Shown one piece after another: positions 34,989 to 45,830 of a DNA stretch of 64,000 nucleotides. This DNA comes from Pogona vitticeps (taxonomy: Eukaryota > Chordata > Lepidosauria > Squamata > Agamidae), in the NCBI RefSeq assembly GCF_051106095.1, contig NC_135785.1, positions 224,621,045 through 224,685,044 of the forward strand. Direction: 5' to 3'. Within the stretch, counting starts at the first letter, position 1, and each line of letters begins with the position of its first letter. Below the pieces are notes generated by a model. That model was not told the origin of the DNA and ran no database searches. It saw only the letters and a program-made list of their open reading frames with translations. Position numbers and translations under genes: made by a program.

Positions 34989-35275
34989 CAGTGGTGCCTC
35001 GCTAGACGATTGCCTCGCGGGACGAAAAACCCGCAAGAAGATTGTTTTTTGCGATCACTATGGTGCCTTGCAAGACTTTTTTTTCTATGACCGTGCTTCG
35101 CAATACCTTTTTTTTTTTAGACCGATGCTTCGCAAGAATTTTTTTTTGACCAATGCTTCGCAAGACTTGGGGGGTTTTTTTGAGACCAATGCATAGGGAA
35201 CCTCGCAAGATGATTTTTTTTCACAAGACAACATTTTTGCGGAATGAATTAAAATCATCTTGCGAGGCACCACTG
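34989..35275. mobile_element. Tigger/pogo-like MITE, 287 bp, TA target site
   Basis: It starts CAGTGGTGCCTCGCTAGACG and ends ATCTTGCGAGGCACCACTG, with TA on both sides. The interior repeats CTTCGCAAGA/CTTCGCAATA units separated by runs of 8-11 T. No transposase. Confidence 0.9.
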
Positions 35276-35277
35276 TA

Positions 35278-36083
35278 CTTTCCCACATTTCCTTGGCATT
35301 TACTGTATGTTAAAAAATTCTGTGAAATGTAGCAGTAAATGCAGGGAAATCTGACTTTGAAGAAATAGTGGAGACAGGTCAAGAGAAGATGGCTAATATG
35401 GTGTCACCTGCTTAGTTATCGTTGAAGTGAACCATTATATGTTATTAAACTAGAAGTTTCCAGATAATGCAAAATAACAATAGAAGTAATTAACATTTTG
35501 AATACTATATATTTTTAGCAGCATAGTAACACCAAGCAAATATTGGTTTGTTTTTTTAAATTACAGTACTGTTAATCAAATAAGAAGATACTATAGCAGA
35601 ATAAAAAGGCTCCTCTTTAGGAGTTCATAGAAATCAGGTGACATGTCTGCACAAATCTCCAAGTGACCATCTGTTTCCTTCTTTGGGAGTTAAGATTCAG
35701 GGAGAGGTTTAATCATGATTTTAGTAAGTGCTTAGGGAGGGAATCGAGCAAAAGGGACATCGTGCATGCTGTTAAGAGAAGCCGCTGAGCCTATCGCCAT
35801 GCAAAGAAGTATGTCAAAGTCCACTGAAACTGCTACCCAGTTGACAGAAGGGAAGAAGAGAGGGAGACCGAGTTCAGCAGATGCCACAGAGATTAAAGGA
35901 AGCAGCCAACACATCATTATTTCTCTGGAATTAGTTCTAATACTGGAAAACAGTCCAGAAAAGCACAATTAGCAAAACCTTAAACCAACAGTCACACACA
36001 TAGCACTCAAATCATAGCACTGTATCTACATAAATACTTAAATAATAATAGCACATTTAGGTATTTAAATAACCTTAGTTTTA
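35278..36083. other. Intron 1 sequence
   Basis: A short open frame at 35766-35972 with KKRGRPSS is AT-hook-like by chance or a LINE scrap; I do not call a gene. 35629-35667 resembles 43120-43157. Confidence 0.35.
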
Positions 36084-36328
36084 ATCAGCTTGCTGGATAA
36101 CTCAGTGGTTTAGGTATCTGGCTGCAGAGGTTGGGAGCTCAATTCCTCACTGTGCCTCCTACCAGTAGAGCCAGCCTATGTTGTCCAGGGTAAGCCACAC
36201 AGCCCCAGGGCACCCCCAGAAGAAGGGAATGGTAAACCACTTCTAAATATTCTCTATCTGGAAAACCCTGAAAAGGGTTTCCATAAGTCGGAAATGACTT
36301 GATGGCACATGATGATGATGATGATGGC
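36084..36328 (+). mobile_element. tRNA-derived SINE (type 1), full length
   Basis: CTGGATAACTCAGTGGTTTA, GGTTGGGAGCTCAATTCC, CCCCCAGAAGAAGGGAATGG, GGAAAACCCTGAAAAGGG, CATAAGTCGGAAATGACTTG and an ATG repeat tail. This copy is the best guide to the type 1 layout. Confidence 0.9.
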
Positions 36329-39089
36329 AGCAATAGTTCTGATAGAGCAGAGTCCAGTAGAACCTATTGCCAGCATTTGAACTAATTCATCTATTTTGAG
36401 GAAATAAATTCAATAGATTTACATATTTTTGCCTTTACTTGCCTTTACTTCAAATTGATTGGTCACATTTTATTCCTGCTTGTGCTTAACTTGTGAAGAG
36501 CTGTCTGTGTGCATATGCAAATGAGATGAGTGGAACGAGAGGGGAAGATTATCCTTCTGTCTAATTAGGGCCATCTCTTTAAAACCAGTGCAAGGAATCT
36601 ATCACTTAAAATCGCTTGGACAAGGTAACCTGTATTGGTTTAGACTAGAAGTGGGCAATTATGGCTTTCCTTATATTTTTTACCCATAACTTCACATTGT
36701 CCCAACATAGATCATGATGAGGGACTGTGTGAATTGAAGATTGACAACAGTTGCCTACCCCAGGTTGGGCCAACTGATATATCACACTATTAAACAGGAA
36801 ACTTGTACAGACCTTGAGGCCATCCTCCTTCAAACCAATACTGTGCCACTGACAGTGAAATGTCGCAGTACAACAGTGTAAAAAATTCAGAACTTCCATT
36901 TTAGAACAAAGCATGAAGGAGCAGAAATATGTTTAAGTACAATGCACCTCATTTAAAGTGGAATTATAGAAGACAGTGCTTCTCCCAACCCATGTCAATA
37001 TAGCTGTGGTAGCAAACGAAGGTACAGGAAACCAGAAAAAAATGTCAGGAAATATACAGTCCACATGTTTTCACAGACTGACACCTTTCCATAATTATGT
37101 CCATCAAAAATCCTGTTTTCTATGAGTGGGTTTTATATATCAATTATATGTTTCTAATCACAGTTGTTTTAGATGTTGCCACTATGTGGGCCAAATATTT
37201 TTATTGTTGGTGTTATTCATTTTAGGGCAGGATTTTAATATATACGGTAGGTTTTTATCAGATATGCTGCCTTAGAATGGTTTTTGCCTTAAATGCATTT
37301 TCTTTTTCTTTTCTTTTTTGAAGTATACTGGTTTATAGCAGTGGATTAAAAAAAACAGAAGCCTGTCATCTAAGTATGTAAAAAAACTGACACAAAAAAA
37401 TTCCCAGGGAAATACTGTTGTCTTTCGGTTTGAATGATAAATGTCTAACACCTAAAAATGTCATTTCATATTAGCTCTTGGTAATCAAATATACATTTCT
37501 AGCAATAATTGCACTAGTCAAAGAAGACTTAAAACATCCAGGTTATCTTTAAGGTGTAGCATAGAAGAATTTTTAAATCAAAAGTTTGTCAACATTTCCC
37601 ATCATTTATCCAGTCTTCTTCCTCCCTTCAAAACAAAACAAACACCATCACACCATCAATCTCGTATGCCCTTCCCAAGGGTTTAATAGCTTGGCATGGT
37701 TGATGCCTGAGATCTCCAGACACATGCTGGAGGTTGGAAAATAAGTCAATGTGTGTCCATGTAATCATATGATTTAACAAGGTACTCAGTAGACAGCTAT
37801 CAATCTTTCTTTATAATGATCATCACAACAATCAGAGTGATACCTGAAAGAAGACTCAGTGAAGTAGAGAACTGCTGTAATAGCGAAGATTCATGTCTAC
37901 TTTATGCCAATGCTATAGCACATAATCTCATAAAATGTTTTGTTGACTAGTCATCCATGCTAAAACAATTCATATGACACAGAGAGTAACCTTTAGGCAA
38001 TTATAAGATGTCAACTGTCATTTTTTTTCTTCTCTTCATATGGACAGCAATATTGTATATTTATGGGTCAGAGGGATGACTGACAAAAACTTATTTCACC
38101 TTTGCACTGTGCAAACATTAACCAACACTTCCATCTTGGTTTACTGGCATGGAAAGAACAGATAACAATAACTAAGGAAAATGATAAATGTTTGATGCAT
38201 CCTGTCACACACGTGCCATGATTCATTCCCAGAACTCATGACAAGGTAATAATTTAGGCACAACTGCAATTATATGAGGATCCCTGAGTACGGTAATATC
38301 TGAGTTACATCATGAGTCAGATAAACTGCAACATGTAAACTATGAAAATGAAACAGTTTTCTGATAAAACAAAAGCAAGTTTAAGTTAGTGAACATGCTG
38401 CAAGTCAGAAAGGACAACAGTTTAAGTACCTTACCAATGCTCAGCATCACAGGTTTAATTAAATGTTATGCTTACAAGAGAAAAAGCAAAAAGTAAAAAT
38501 AAAAAAAATCAGATGTTATCTCCTTCTAATGCTGGATAGGAGAACATAAACAATAAGATACATTGAATCGTGACTTGTTAAAATATAGTTTTATGTGATA
38601 ATAATTGTAATTGTAAGAAGACAACATTAAGATAATTTTAGATGCAGGCTATATACTGTGTATTAAAACAGATTTTGTAGGTTGTTTTCTGATATTTATT
38701 GCTCCTGTCAGTACTGCTTCTGATTTTTATTTAAAAAATTAACAATCCCTTTTAAAAACAGTCTTGGATTTGTCTCAGAAACTTTAAAATAAGTCAGATG
38801 CTTGTCAATTTCCTGTTTGCTTCACCCACATGACATATTCAGCTCCCATGTTACGGTACCTTTTATTAATGCAGTTACTTTAATGACAAGTATTAACAAT
38901 CGAAATAATTTCAGCATTACTCATGATCAACATCACTACACATGGCTAGGCTCAATGTATGTGTTAATAACTAAAAACAAACCACACCTACTTTCAGCTG
39001 TGCTTAATAGCCTGAGAGAAAATGCTAAATATGGAAAGAAGAGAAATAGGTTCACCAAATCCTGCCTGCATTAAAATGCTTCTGCTTTT
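36329..39089. other. Intron 1 sequence, repeat-poor
   Basis: About 2.7 kb without a repeat that I recognise, AT-rich. An octamer-like ATGCAAAT lies at about 36516. The lack of transposons may mean conserved non-coding DNA, but I cannot test this here. Confidence 0.35.
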
Positions 39090-39825
39090 GTTATTGTTAT
39101 TATGTGCCAGTTAAGTTGCCACCGACTTGTGGTGACCCTACGAATGCATAATCTCTATAGCGTCCTGCCCTCCGCAGCCCTACTCAGCTCTTGCAAACTC
39201 AAGGCTGTTCCTTCCTTTAGGGAGTCAATGCATCTTTTATTGGGTCTTCCCGTTTTCCTGCAGCCTTCAACCTTCCCCAGCATTATTGCCTTTTCCAGAG
39301 AATCTTGCCTTCTCACAATGCGTCTGAAGTACAACAGCCACAGTTTCGACATTTTTGTCTCCAGAGATAGTTCAGACTTTATTTGCTCTAGGACTGACTT
39401 GTTCATCTTTCTGCTACTCCAAGGTACAGTATCCACAAAGCAATCCCACAGCACCACATTTCAAATGAATCTTTTTTTTCTTGTCAGCTTTCTTTATTGT
39501 CCAGCTTTCCCAACCACACTTGGTGACCAGGAATACAAGTGAGCAAGATCTTGGTCTTCATCACCAGTGTATTTGATTATCTTTTCTCATTCCTTCATAA
39601 CTGCCTTTCCAAGTTTCAGTGAACTTCTGATTTCTTGGATGCAGTCTCCATTTGAACAGTTGATGACTGAACCAAGCTATACAAACTCTAAAAATTTCAA
39701 TTTCTTCAGTGTCAGCATTACAGTTGTGTAGTTCTTCTGTAGTCATGATTTTTGTCTTCTTAGTGTTCAACTGTAGTCCTGTTTTGGCACTTTCTTCTTT
39801 CACTTTCACTCAAAGTTTATAAAAT
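39090..39825 (-). mobile_element. RTE-like LINE, 3' fragment
   Basis: On the minus strand, in order but in different frames: KVKEESAKTGLQLNTKKTKI (39740-39809), then VLEQIKSELSLETKMSK, DSLEKAIMLGKVEGCRKTGR and SLKEGTALSLQELSRAAEGR (39160-39400). It ends in GGGTCACCACAAGTCGGTGG and GGCACATAATAACAATAAC. The C-terminal motifs are those of RTE/Bov-B-type elements, but the sequence is distinct from the Bov-B copy at 49793. Its last 45 bases match the tails of SINE types 1 and 3. Broken by frame changes. Confidence 0.85.
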
Positions 39826-40904
39826 GCTTCTACTACCAGCTGATTTAATTAACAATGCACTCCAAAAAAACCCAACAATTTTAGGTATAAGATTTTGTCG
39901 TATAACTGATAACATCCACATTCACTTCATAAATTGTGTATCAGGTGGTTATACTGTTGTTGGATTAACTATTAAATACAAGTAGGTGCCTGAAAAGTGT
40001 GATAACATCAGCTCTCCTTATCTCCAAGTGCATCTCATCTACATGATACACAGGATCTCCTAAAAAGAAATGTGTATGATTTTCTTTCATAGCTGGTAAA
40101 ACAAGATGAGAACATTCCTGTAAGTTGTGATAAAGAAGTCTAATTTTTGCAGGATTGTGAATATTAGTTTTTGCTGTCAATTTCAGATATGGCACTATCT
40201 TTTAAAAAAAGCAGGAAAAATGGCTGTTGTAAATTCAAAGCATACTTCTGTTTCTCCCCTTACTCAAAAGGCATTAACAGAACAGATTCCTTTTAGTGAA
40301 GATACTCTACCACCTTTTATAAAGAAATATATGGGATCCAACATTTGCTGTAGCAGTTGGGCTCACTACTGTTATGACTTGATGGGGTGTTTCATTAGTT
40401 TATAAATATCTTTAGGAAGACTGAAGCATTGGTTCCGCTGAACAGCCACATTCCCAGTTTGTTAAGTGAACTGTAAATAAAAAACATGACAAGCCAAATG
40501 CCAGCTTGTGCCTGACTGTAGATCTGCCAGTTGTGCAGGATGGCCAGACATAAGCATTGCTACATAACAATGATTCACCTAGTTTGGTATCCTGTCTTGA
40601 GCAGAAACCAACTATGGAGGTTTCTGAGAGAAGGTCACCCCTCCTCAATAAGAAAACCTATATATGCACCAATACATTATGAGCACTGGCTGTGGTAAGG
40701 AATGCTGATTGACTTCCACTAGTGGTCAGCTTACACCTTAAAGCCAGAGATGGTACTGAATGTTTTATCCTGGTTAACCACAGTCATTTACTGTAATGTT
40801 CAACAATCCTCCTGTTTATTTTTGGAAATGGGATGGTTTCATTCTAACATGCTTTTATAGGCACTGAACAGTAGAACATACCACACAGAATCCATATGAA
40901 ACCA
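39826..40904. other. Intron 1 sequence, nothing recognised
   Basis: No exon, repeat or notable structure. Confidence 0.45.
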
Positions 40905-41450
40905 AATATTTATTATTTATTTGAAAGATTTTTACCCCACCTTTCTCCTTAAAAGGGCCCATGGTGGCTTACATCCTCAAAAAGATGATGTTTTAAAGCC
41001 AAAAAGAGTAAGTATACAAATACTGTATTAAAAAATAATTGAACAAGCATATTAAAAATGCTGTAGTAAATAAAATCAATACTAAAACACATTTAAAAGC
41101 AACAGAGCACAAAAATCCATTTTAAAAACACCTCTCAGATCACCAATCACTAAGGAAAAGCCTGCCTAAAAAGAAAGGTCTTCACTTGCTTGTGGAAGGA
41201 CCGCAAAGATGGGGGCAGCCCGGCTTCCCATGGGAGGTATTTCCAGAGCCAGGGAGCAGTGACAGAGAAGGCCTTCTTCCTTGTCCCCACCAAGCATGCC
41301 TGTCAAGGTGGTGGGACTGAAAGAAAGACCTCCTCTGGTTATCTTAATGTCCGGGCCGGCTCACAGAAGGAAATGTGATCCTTTAGCTTGGACCCAAGGC
41401 ATTTAGGACTTCATAAGTTAAAAACAGCACTTTGAAATACTCATGCAAAT
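40905..41450 (+). mobile_element. LINE 3' UTR-type repeat
   Basis: It begins in TATTTATTTG-rich sequence and CCCCACCTTTCTCC, then GCCTGCCTAAAAAGAAAGG, GGGAGGTATTTCCAGAGCC, AGAGAAGGCCTTCTTCC and CACCAAGCATGCCTGTCAAG. Same family as 5270-5815. Non-coding. Confidence 0.6.
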
Positions 41451-44209
41451 ATCACGAAATACTTCCCCAATCCAAAACTAAGCAGAGAATGTTTTGCTTT
41501 ACAAAATTGCAATATTTGAATTCAGGTCAGTAGCAGAAGTCACAGAAAACCCTGTTGGAGAAACATATGAACCAGCCAAGTTTTCAGTAGGACACAGGAA
41601 GATGTGCCAAATATTAGTTTCCTCTGGGAATACAACTCACTCCTGTGAGTACATCATGTCATCAAATAGATCACAGAAGAGCCAGACTACATTTTAAATG
41701 CCTCCACCCTCACTGGGGACAAACTTGGGGGAACGTAGTGGTTTATATCGGAAGCTGTATTTCTAAAGCGTGAAAGAGAATTATTTCCACATATTTAGTG
41801 GAACATGTTGACAATCCAACCTGCAACTAAAAACCTGTGAAGATTAGGAAAGATTTGGCATAGATGGGGAATGGGTGGGGAGGTATACACATAGCTCAGT
41901 TTCCTCTCTCCGGCATCCTTCAAACAAATAAGAAAACAGCTTCCAAAAAAGGCAGCTGTTGATTACCAGATACACAATTTGGTGAAAATGTTTCTGACAG
42001 TCACTAGGCAAAACACAAAGAAATGATATTAAAATCACAAGAAAGTATATTAAAAACTTATTCTGTACTACCTTCAGGGCACTACAGTTGTCTCCAATGG
42101 AGCATTTACAGCAGCTTACAAAGAATGTTAGTAAAAGTAATAAGTACTCATATTCTATATTAATAGGCACATTGTCAAACACAGGAGGCTCATAGTCTGT
42201 GCATGGGCCTAAGATTTCCTACAATGTGAAATCCCATATGTATACATTACATTCTCATGATCACTTAACTAGCATTCTCTTTGCAATATTTATTGCACTG
42301 TTCAAGCCTGCAATTTTTTTTTGTTCAGATGCTATGTCTGATCTTCTGACGGCAGGGAAATAAGGTCAGATCTTGCCTCCTTACAAAATACGCAAGGGAG
42401 CGAGTGCAGAAAAGTATTATTGAAACCAAACCAAGTTGTTTGTCCAGATTTCACACTGTACGAATATGTACATCTCATTAAGTCTTCTCTTTCCACTATA
42501 GGGACAGTAACCAGATGTCCTAAATCACAGTCATGCTCTGTGGAATGGTTATAGCTCACTCATACAACACAGGCCTTGCATGGAAAAGGTTAGGGTTCAA
42601 TGCTCAGAAATTCAGATTTTGGCTAAGAAACAGTTCCTGGCTGAAACCATGAAGAGGTGCTGTTGTCACTCAGTCTAAAACGTACACCTAAAATATGCAA
42701 CATGTGAAGCCACTGACACTTCTGAACTGCAGTGCATATCACCCACCAATGTTGGCCATGATGGCAAAACATTCCAATCAAAAATCTCTGAAAGACAATG
42801 TAGTTCTTACTACTGGTGTCCACTGCACAGTACTGAATTTGATGGATGGAGGACTTGATGGGTGTGTGTGGAAGCATCCTACATTCCCCTGTTCTTAAAC
42901 ATGAAGGAGCTGGTCTGTAGAGTCTTTGGCTGTCCAATGTACCATGCTCCTTTTTTCTTTGGTTTTTTTTTCATACCGTATGTCTTAATGGGAATAGTCT
43001 CAGTTTCCAAAAATTTAAAATATGCTACATATTGGTAGTCTGAGGCAATTACCTTCCCACAGCACTTTTTCATATCTTACATTTGGGATAAATTCCTAAT
43101 TGGCTTTTCCTACTTCACAAGAATCAGGTAACATGCCTGCACAAATCTCCAAATAACAGAGAAAAAATGCATTAGAAAAACAATGTTGCAAAATACATTG
43201 TTTATTTACAAAATGCATAAACTGTCTTTCAACAATTGTTCCCAAGGAAATTTACACCACATAAAACAGTAACAAAATTCTAAAAACCCAATTTAAATGA
43301 ATTTTTTTAATTAACAAAGATAAAAGAAATAAAGCATGTGTGTCTGTGCTATGTCTTTCAATGTAATGAAACAGTACTTTTTTTTTAGTTCCTTATGAAT
43401 ATATCACCATGGTCAAAGTGCTGGGTTGTAGCTTGGGCAATCTAGGTTCTGATCTTCACTAAACTACAAAACAGTTTGGGTCCTCTTGTGCCTACTGTTC
43501 TCCCTCAGTCTGATCTACTTCTACTAGATGAGGATAAAGTGGAAAATAGCAGAATGATGACCTCACTAAATGGAAAGGTAGAATATAAATTTAAGAAAAC
43601 ACTAAAATATATGAATACTCCATAAGAACTGGATAGCATATTGATATCACTGACACTTTACAAGGCCAGCTGATAACACAATCCCTCCACGCTACAGATG
43701 GAGCAGAGAGAGTGCTGAGGCTGCAAGGCATTTAATCATTTAAGCCTATGTTAAGTTCATAACAAAGGCAAGATTCCAACTGGGGGCACATTTCTTTATC
43801 TCTCTTTCCTAATCAGTCCAGAAAAACATACACATTGTACAGAGGGAGTACACTAGTGAAATGAACCTTCCTAACGATTTTAAAATCTTTGATTAAGACA
43901 AATAAATGGCAAAGTAATTATTTTTTAGGAGGGTGGCACACAGTCAAAGTACAGGAGGTTCACTCTAAATATTCTGGGGCCGGCCCCCCCTCCTAGGCTC
44001 AAATCATGGGCTGCCTGTGTCCCTAAAATGGGAGGGCAAGGCTTATTTATCCTCTGAACCAGGTGGAACGAGGAGGGCACCCGATGCCCCCGTTTCCTAT
44101 CGCCTATAGTATTCCCATTGAATTCGATGGAGCGGAACTCGAGTGGCTGCAGGCAGAAATGCCTAGCGACAAGGGAAAAAGTTGAATATTATCCTTTGCA
44201 GATGTCGGG
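41451..44209. other. Promoter-proximal intron 1, repeat-poor
   Basis: No repeat or exon recognised. 43120-43157 resembles 35629-35667. Confidence 0.45.
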
Positions 44210-44252
44210 AAATAGGGACGTGCCCAGAAGGGTCGGGAGCGGGTTCCGTTAC

Positions 44253-44340
44253 CTGGGATGGCCAGATTGGAAAGCGGCAGGGCGCTGAGGGAGGGCGGCA
44301 GGGAGCCCATCCAGTCCGCGTTGCTGCCTTCCGCTGCCAT
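44253..44340 (-). CDS. PLCXD2: PLCXD2 coding exon 1 (start exon)
   Basis: The exon encodes residues 1-29 and one base of Gly30: MAAEGSNADWMGSLPPSLSA then LPLSNLAIP, ending at CCAG|GTAACG. NADWM-SLPP-L--LPLSNLAIPGSHDSF is the conserved start of PLCXD proteins. The ATG at 44340 is the first in its frame (the frame stays open upstream to 44631 and beyond but has no ATG) and has a good context (AAGG ATG G). Intron 1 is 20.5 kb. Human PLCXD2 has a longer N-terminus as I recall, so an alternative 5' exon is possible. The full protein is 313 residues, the usual size for the family, with no signal peptide or membrane segment. Confidence 0.93.
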
Positions 44341-44369
44341 CCTTGCTCCTTCCCGCCGGCTCCGCAGAG

Positions 44370-44477
44370 TCAACAGCAGCAGCGGCGGCGGCGGCGGTGG
44401 CCGCGACCGGTCCGTTTGCTGCGGCGCCCCGGCTTGCCCGCTGCTTTTCCTGGCGCCTGAAGCTGCCCGGATGCCAT
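44370..44477 (-). CDS. Upstream ORF in the PLCXD2 leader, 35 codons
   Basis: It begins ATG in a good context (GGAGC ATG G), out of frame with the main ORF, and stops 29 bases before the PLCXD2 start. The peptide is basic (GRRSKRTGRGHRRRRR) and ends in three Cys codons from the trinucleotide run. If the leader includes it, it would be expected to lower or regulate translation of PLCXD2. Whether the peptide is made is unknown. Confidence 0.5.
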   Translation of the reverse strand: MASGQLQAPGKAAGKPGRRSKRTGRGHRRRRRCCC

Positions 44478-44851
44478 GCTCCGAAAGACGAGCGGGGCTG
44501 CCTGCCACTGTCTCGCCCCCTCGGGCGCTAATCCGCCCGCCTGCCTCGGCTCTTGTCTCCCCGTCAGAAACGCCTTGGCACTGAGGCGGAAGGAGCCCCT
44601 CCGGGACAGCCGACCTGAGCCACCCTGCCAAAGTTGCCCGCAGGTCCAGGAGCGGGCACGCCCTCTCCGCTTATGTAACAGCGGCTCGGCCCCGGCCTCG
44701 TCCCGTGAGCACCTGGCCGGCAAAAGGAGGGAGGCGCCCAGCAAGCAGGAATGCCTCTGCACGCGGCCAGGCTGCGCACGCCAGGGCGAGAAGCCGAACC
44801 GGGCAGCGAGAGAGAGAGCACGTGCCTCGTGCCCGAGCCGGAGCGCCTCTG

Positions 44852-44991
44852 ATTGGCTGGCAGTTGGACCGGCAGAGCGGCGGGCAAGGGCACTTCCTTC
44901 TTTTTTTTTTTTTTTTGTCTCCTCACCCCCGCGGCAGGGCGTTCTGGGCCGCCTATTGGCCACTATCAGGGCCGCCTGAGTCTCTAATTGG
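44852..44991 (-). promoter_or_regulatory. PLCXD2: Three CCAAT boxes (NF-Y type)
   Basis: ATTGG on plus (CCAAT on minus) at 44852-44856, 44955-44959 and 44987-44991. The first has full NF-Y flanks (CCAGCCAATCA). The outer two are 32 bp apart, three helical turns, a spacing typical of paired NF-Y sites. Confidence 0.65.
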
Positions 44992-45599
44992 CCTGTTCTC
45001 TTCCCCTGAAATCCACTCCTGCCTCAGGCTTCTTGAGGCAGCCTTGGGGTTTGAAACGACGCGCGTTAAAAAGAAAGGAAAACGATGATAAATAAGGGCA
45101 GTGCTGGGTACCTTTTTTTTTTTTTTGGACTAGGGTACCCAAAATTTCCCAGCTGGCCCCTTCAGGCTGGGGAATGCTGAGAATCAGAGTAATAAAAACT
45201 GACGTTTCCAAGCTCTGGTTAAGATTTACTGCGGTACCATAAAATCATTGTGAAGGCATCTTTTAGAACGATCCCCACGCATATGATAAAATGATGCTCA
45301 TAATAACCTGAAAACAAAGCACATGGCCCTTTCTCTCAAAGGAATTTGCCATTCTTTCCAGATAGAAGTGTTTTCTTTAATTTAACCCAAATCTTACTTT
45401 ATAAAGGAGGATACATTTAAAGACCGAACCAAATGTTTGTTAAGCACACGATCTGGTGAAGTCAGAGCTATGTAAAAGCTTATACAGTATCATAATTGCT
45501 TGTTAGAGCTGGCTGAGTATTAATTCTAAGGTGTCACATGTTTCCAAGTATATTTACAGGCGGGCCACCTCTTCTCATCCTAGGTTTATTATTTCACAA

Positions 45600-45752
45600 C
45601 AGTGGTTCCCAACCTTGAATAATCCAGGTGTGCTTGGACTGCAGCTCCCAGAAACTCCAGTCAGCACAGCTGGTGGAGAAAGCTTTTGGGAATTCCTGTC
45701 CAAGAACACCTGGTTATACAGAAAAGCAGGGTTTGGAGAAGCTACTTTTTTG
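45600..45752. mobile_element. hAT MITE, right end worn
   Basis: It starts CAGTGGTTCCCAACCTTGAA and has the palindromic pair GGTGTGCTTGGACTGCAGCT and TCCTGTCCAAGAACACCTGG. The right terminus is decayed and no 8-bp duplication is visible. Confidence 0.8.
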
Positions 45753-45830
45753 GATTGCAGTTCCAGAGTCCTTCAACCAGCATGGCTAATAGGCATGCTG
45801 GCTGGAGGATTCTAGAAACTGAAAAGTCTA
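45753..45830. mobile_element. hAT-like MITE fragment
   Basis: ATTGCAGTTCCAGAGTCCTT ... GCTGGAGGATTCTAGAAACT is a near palindrome centred on CAGCATGGCTAATAGGCATG. Related to 16405-16485. Confidence 0.5.

Larger units (their letters stand above)
44210..44995 (-). promoter_or_regulatory. PLCXD2: CpG-island promoter of PLCXD2
   Basis: An abrupt GC- and CpG-rich block in otherwise AT-rich DNA, covering exon 1, the leader and the upstream region. Three CCAAT boxes on the minus strand place the start site roughly at 44750-44800. A (CAG/CGG) trinucleotide run lies in the leader at 44373-44398. No TATA box is seen, as is usual for such promoters. Confidence 0.85.

Noticed and set aside
35766-35972. 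AT-hook-like small protein (KKRGRPSS)
   Set aside because: One short motif in a 68-codon frame with no gene context; it may be a LINE remnant.
36084-36160. tRNA gene (A and B boxes present)
   Set aside because: The tRNA-like parts here and in the other SINEs lack a foldable acceptor stem and continue into SINE bodies and LINE tails.
44341-44631. N-terminal extension of PLCXD2 by about 97 residues
   Set aside because: The frame is open upstream but has no in-frame ATG before 44340. The composition is that of a CpG island, and the family start motif begins near residue 7.
44476-44979. Plus-strand 167-codon open frame in the CpG island
   Set aside because: GC-rich random frame; it overlaps frames on the other strand and shows no motif or splice context.
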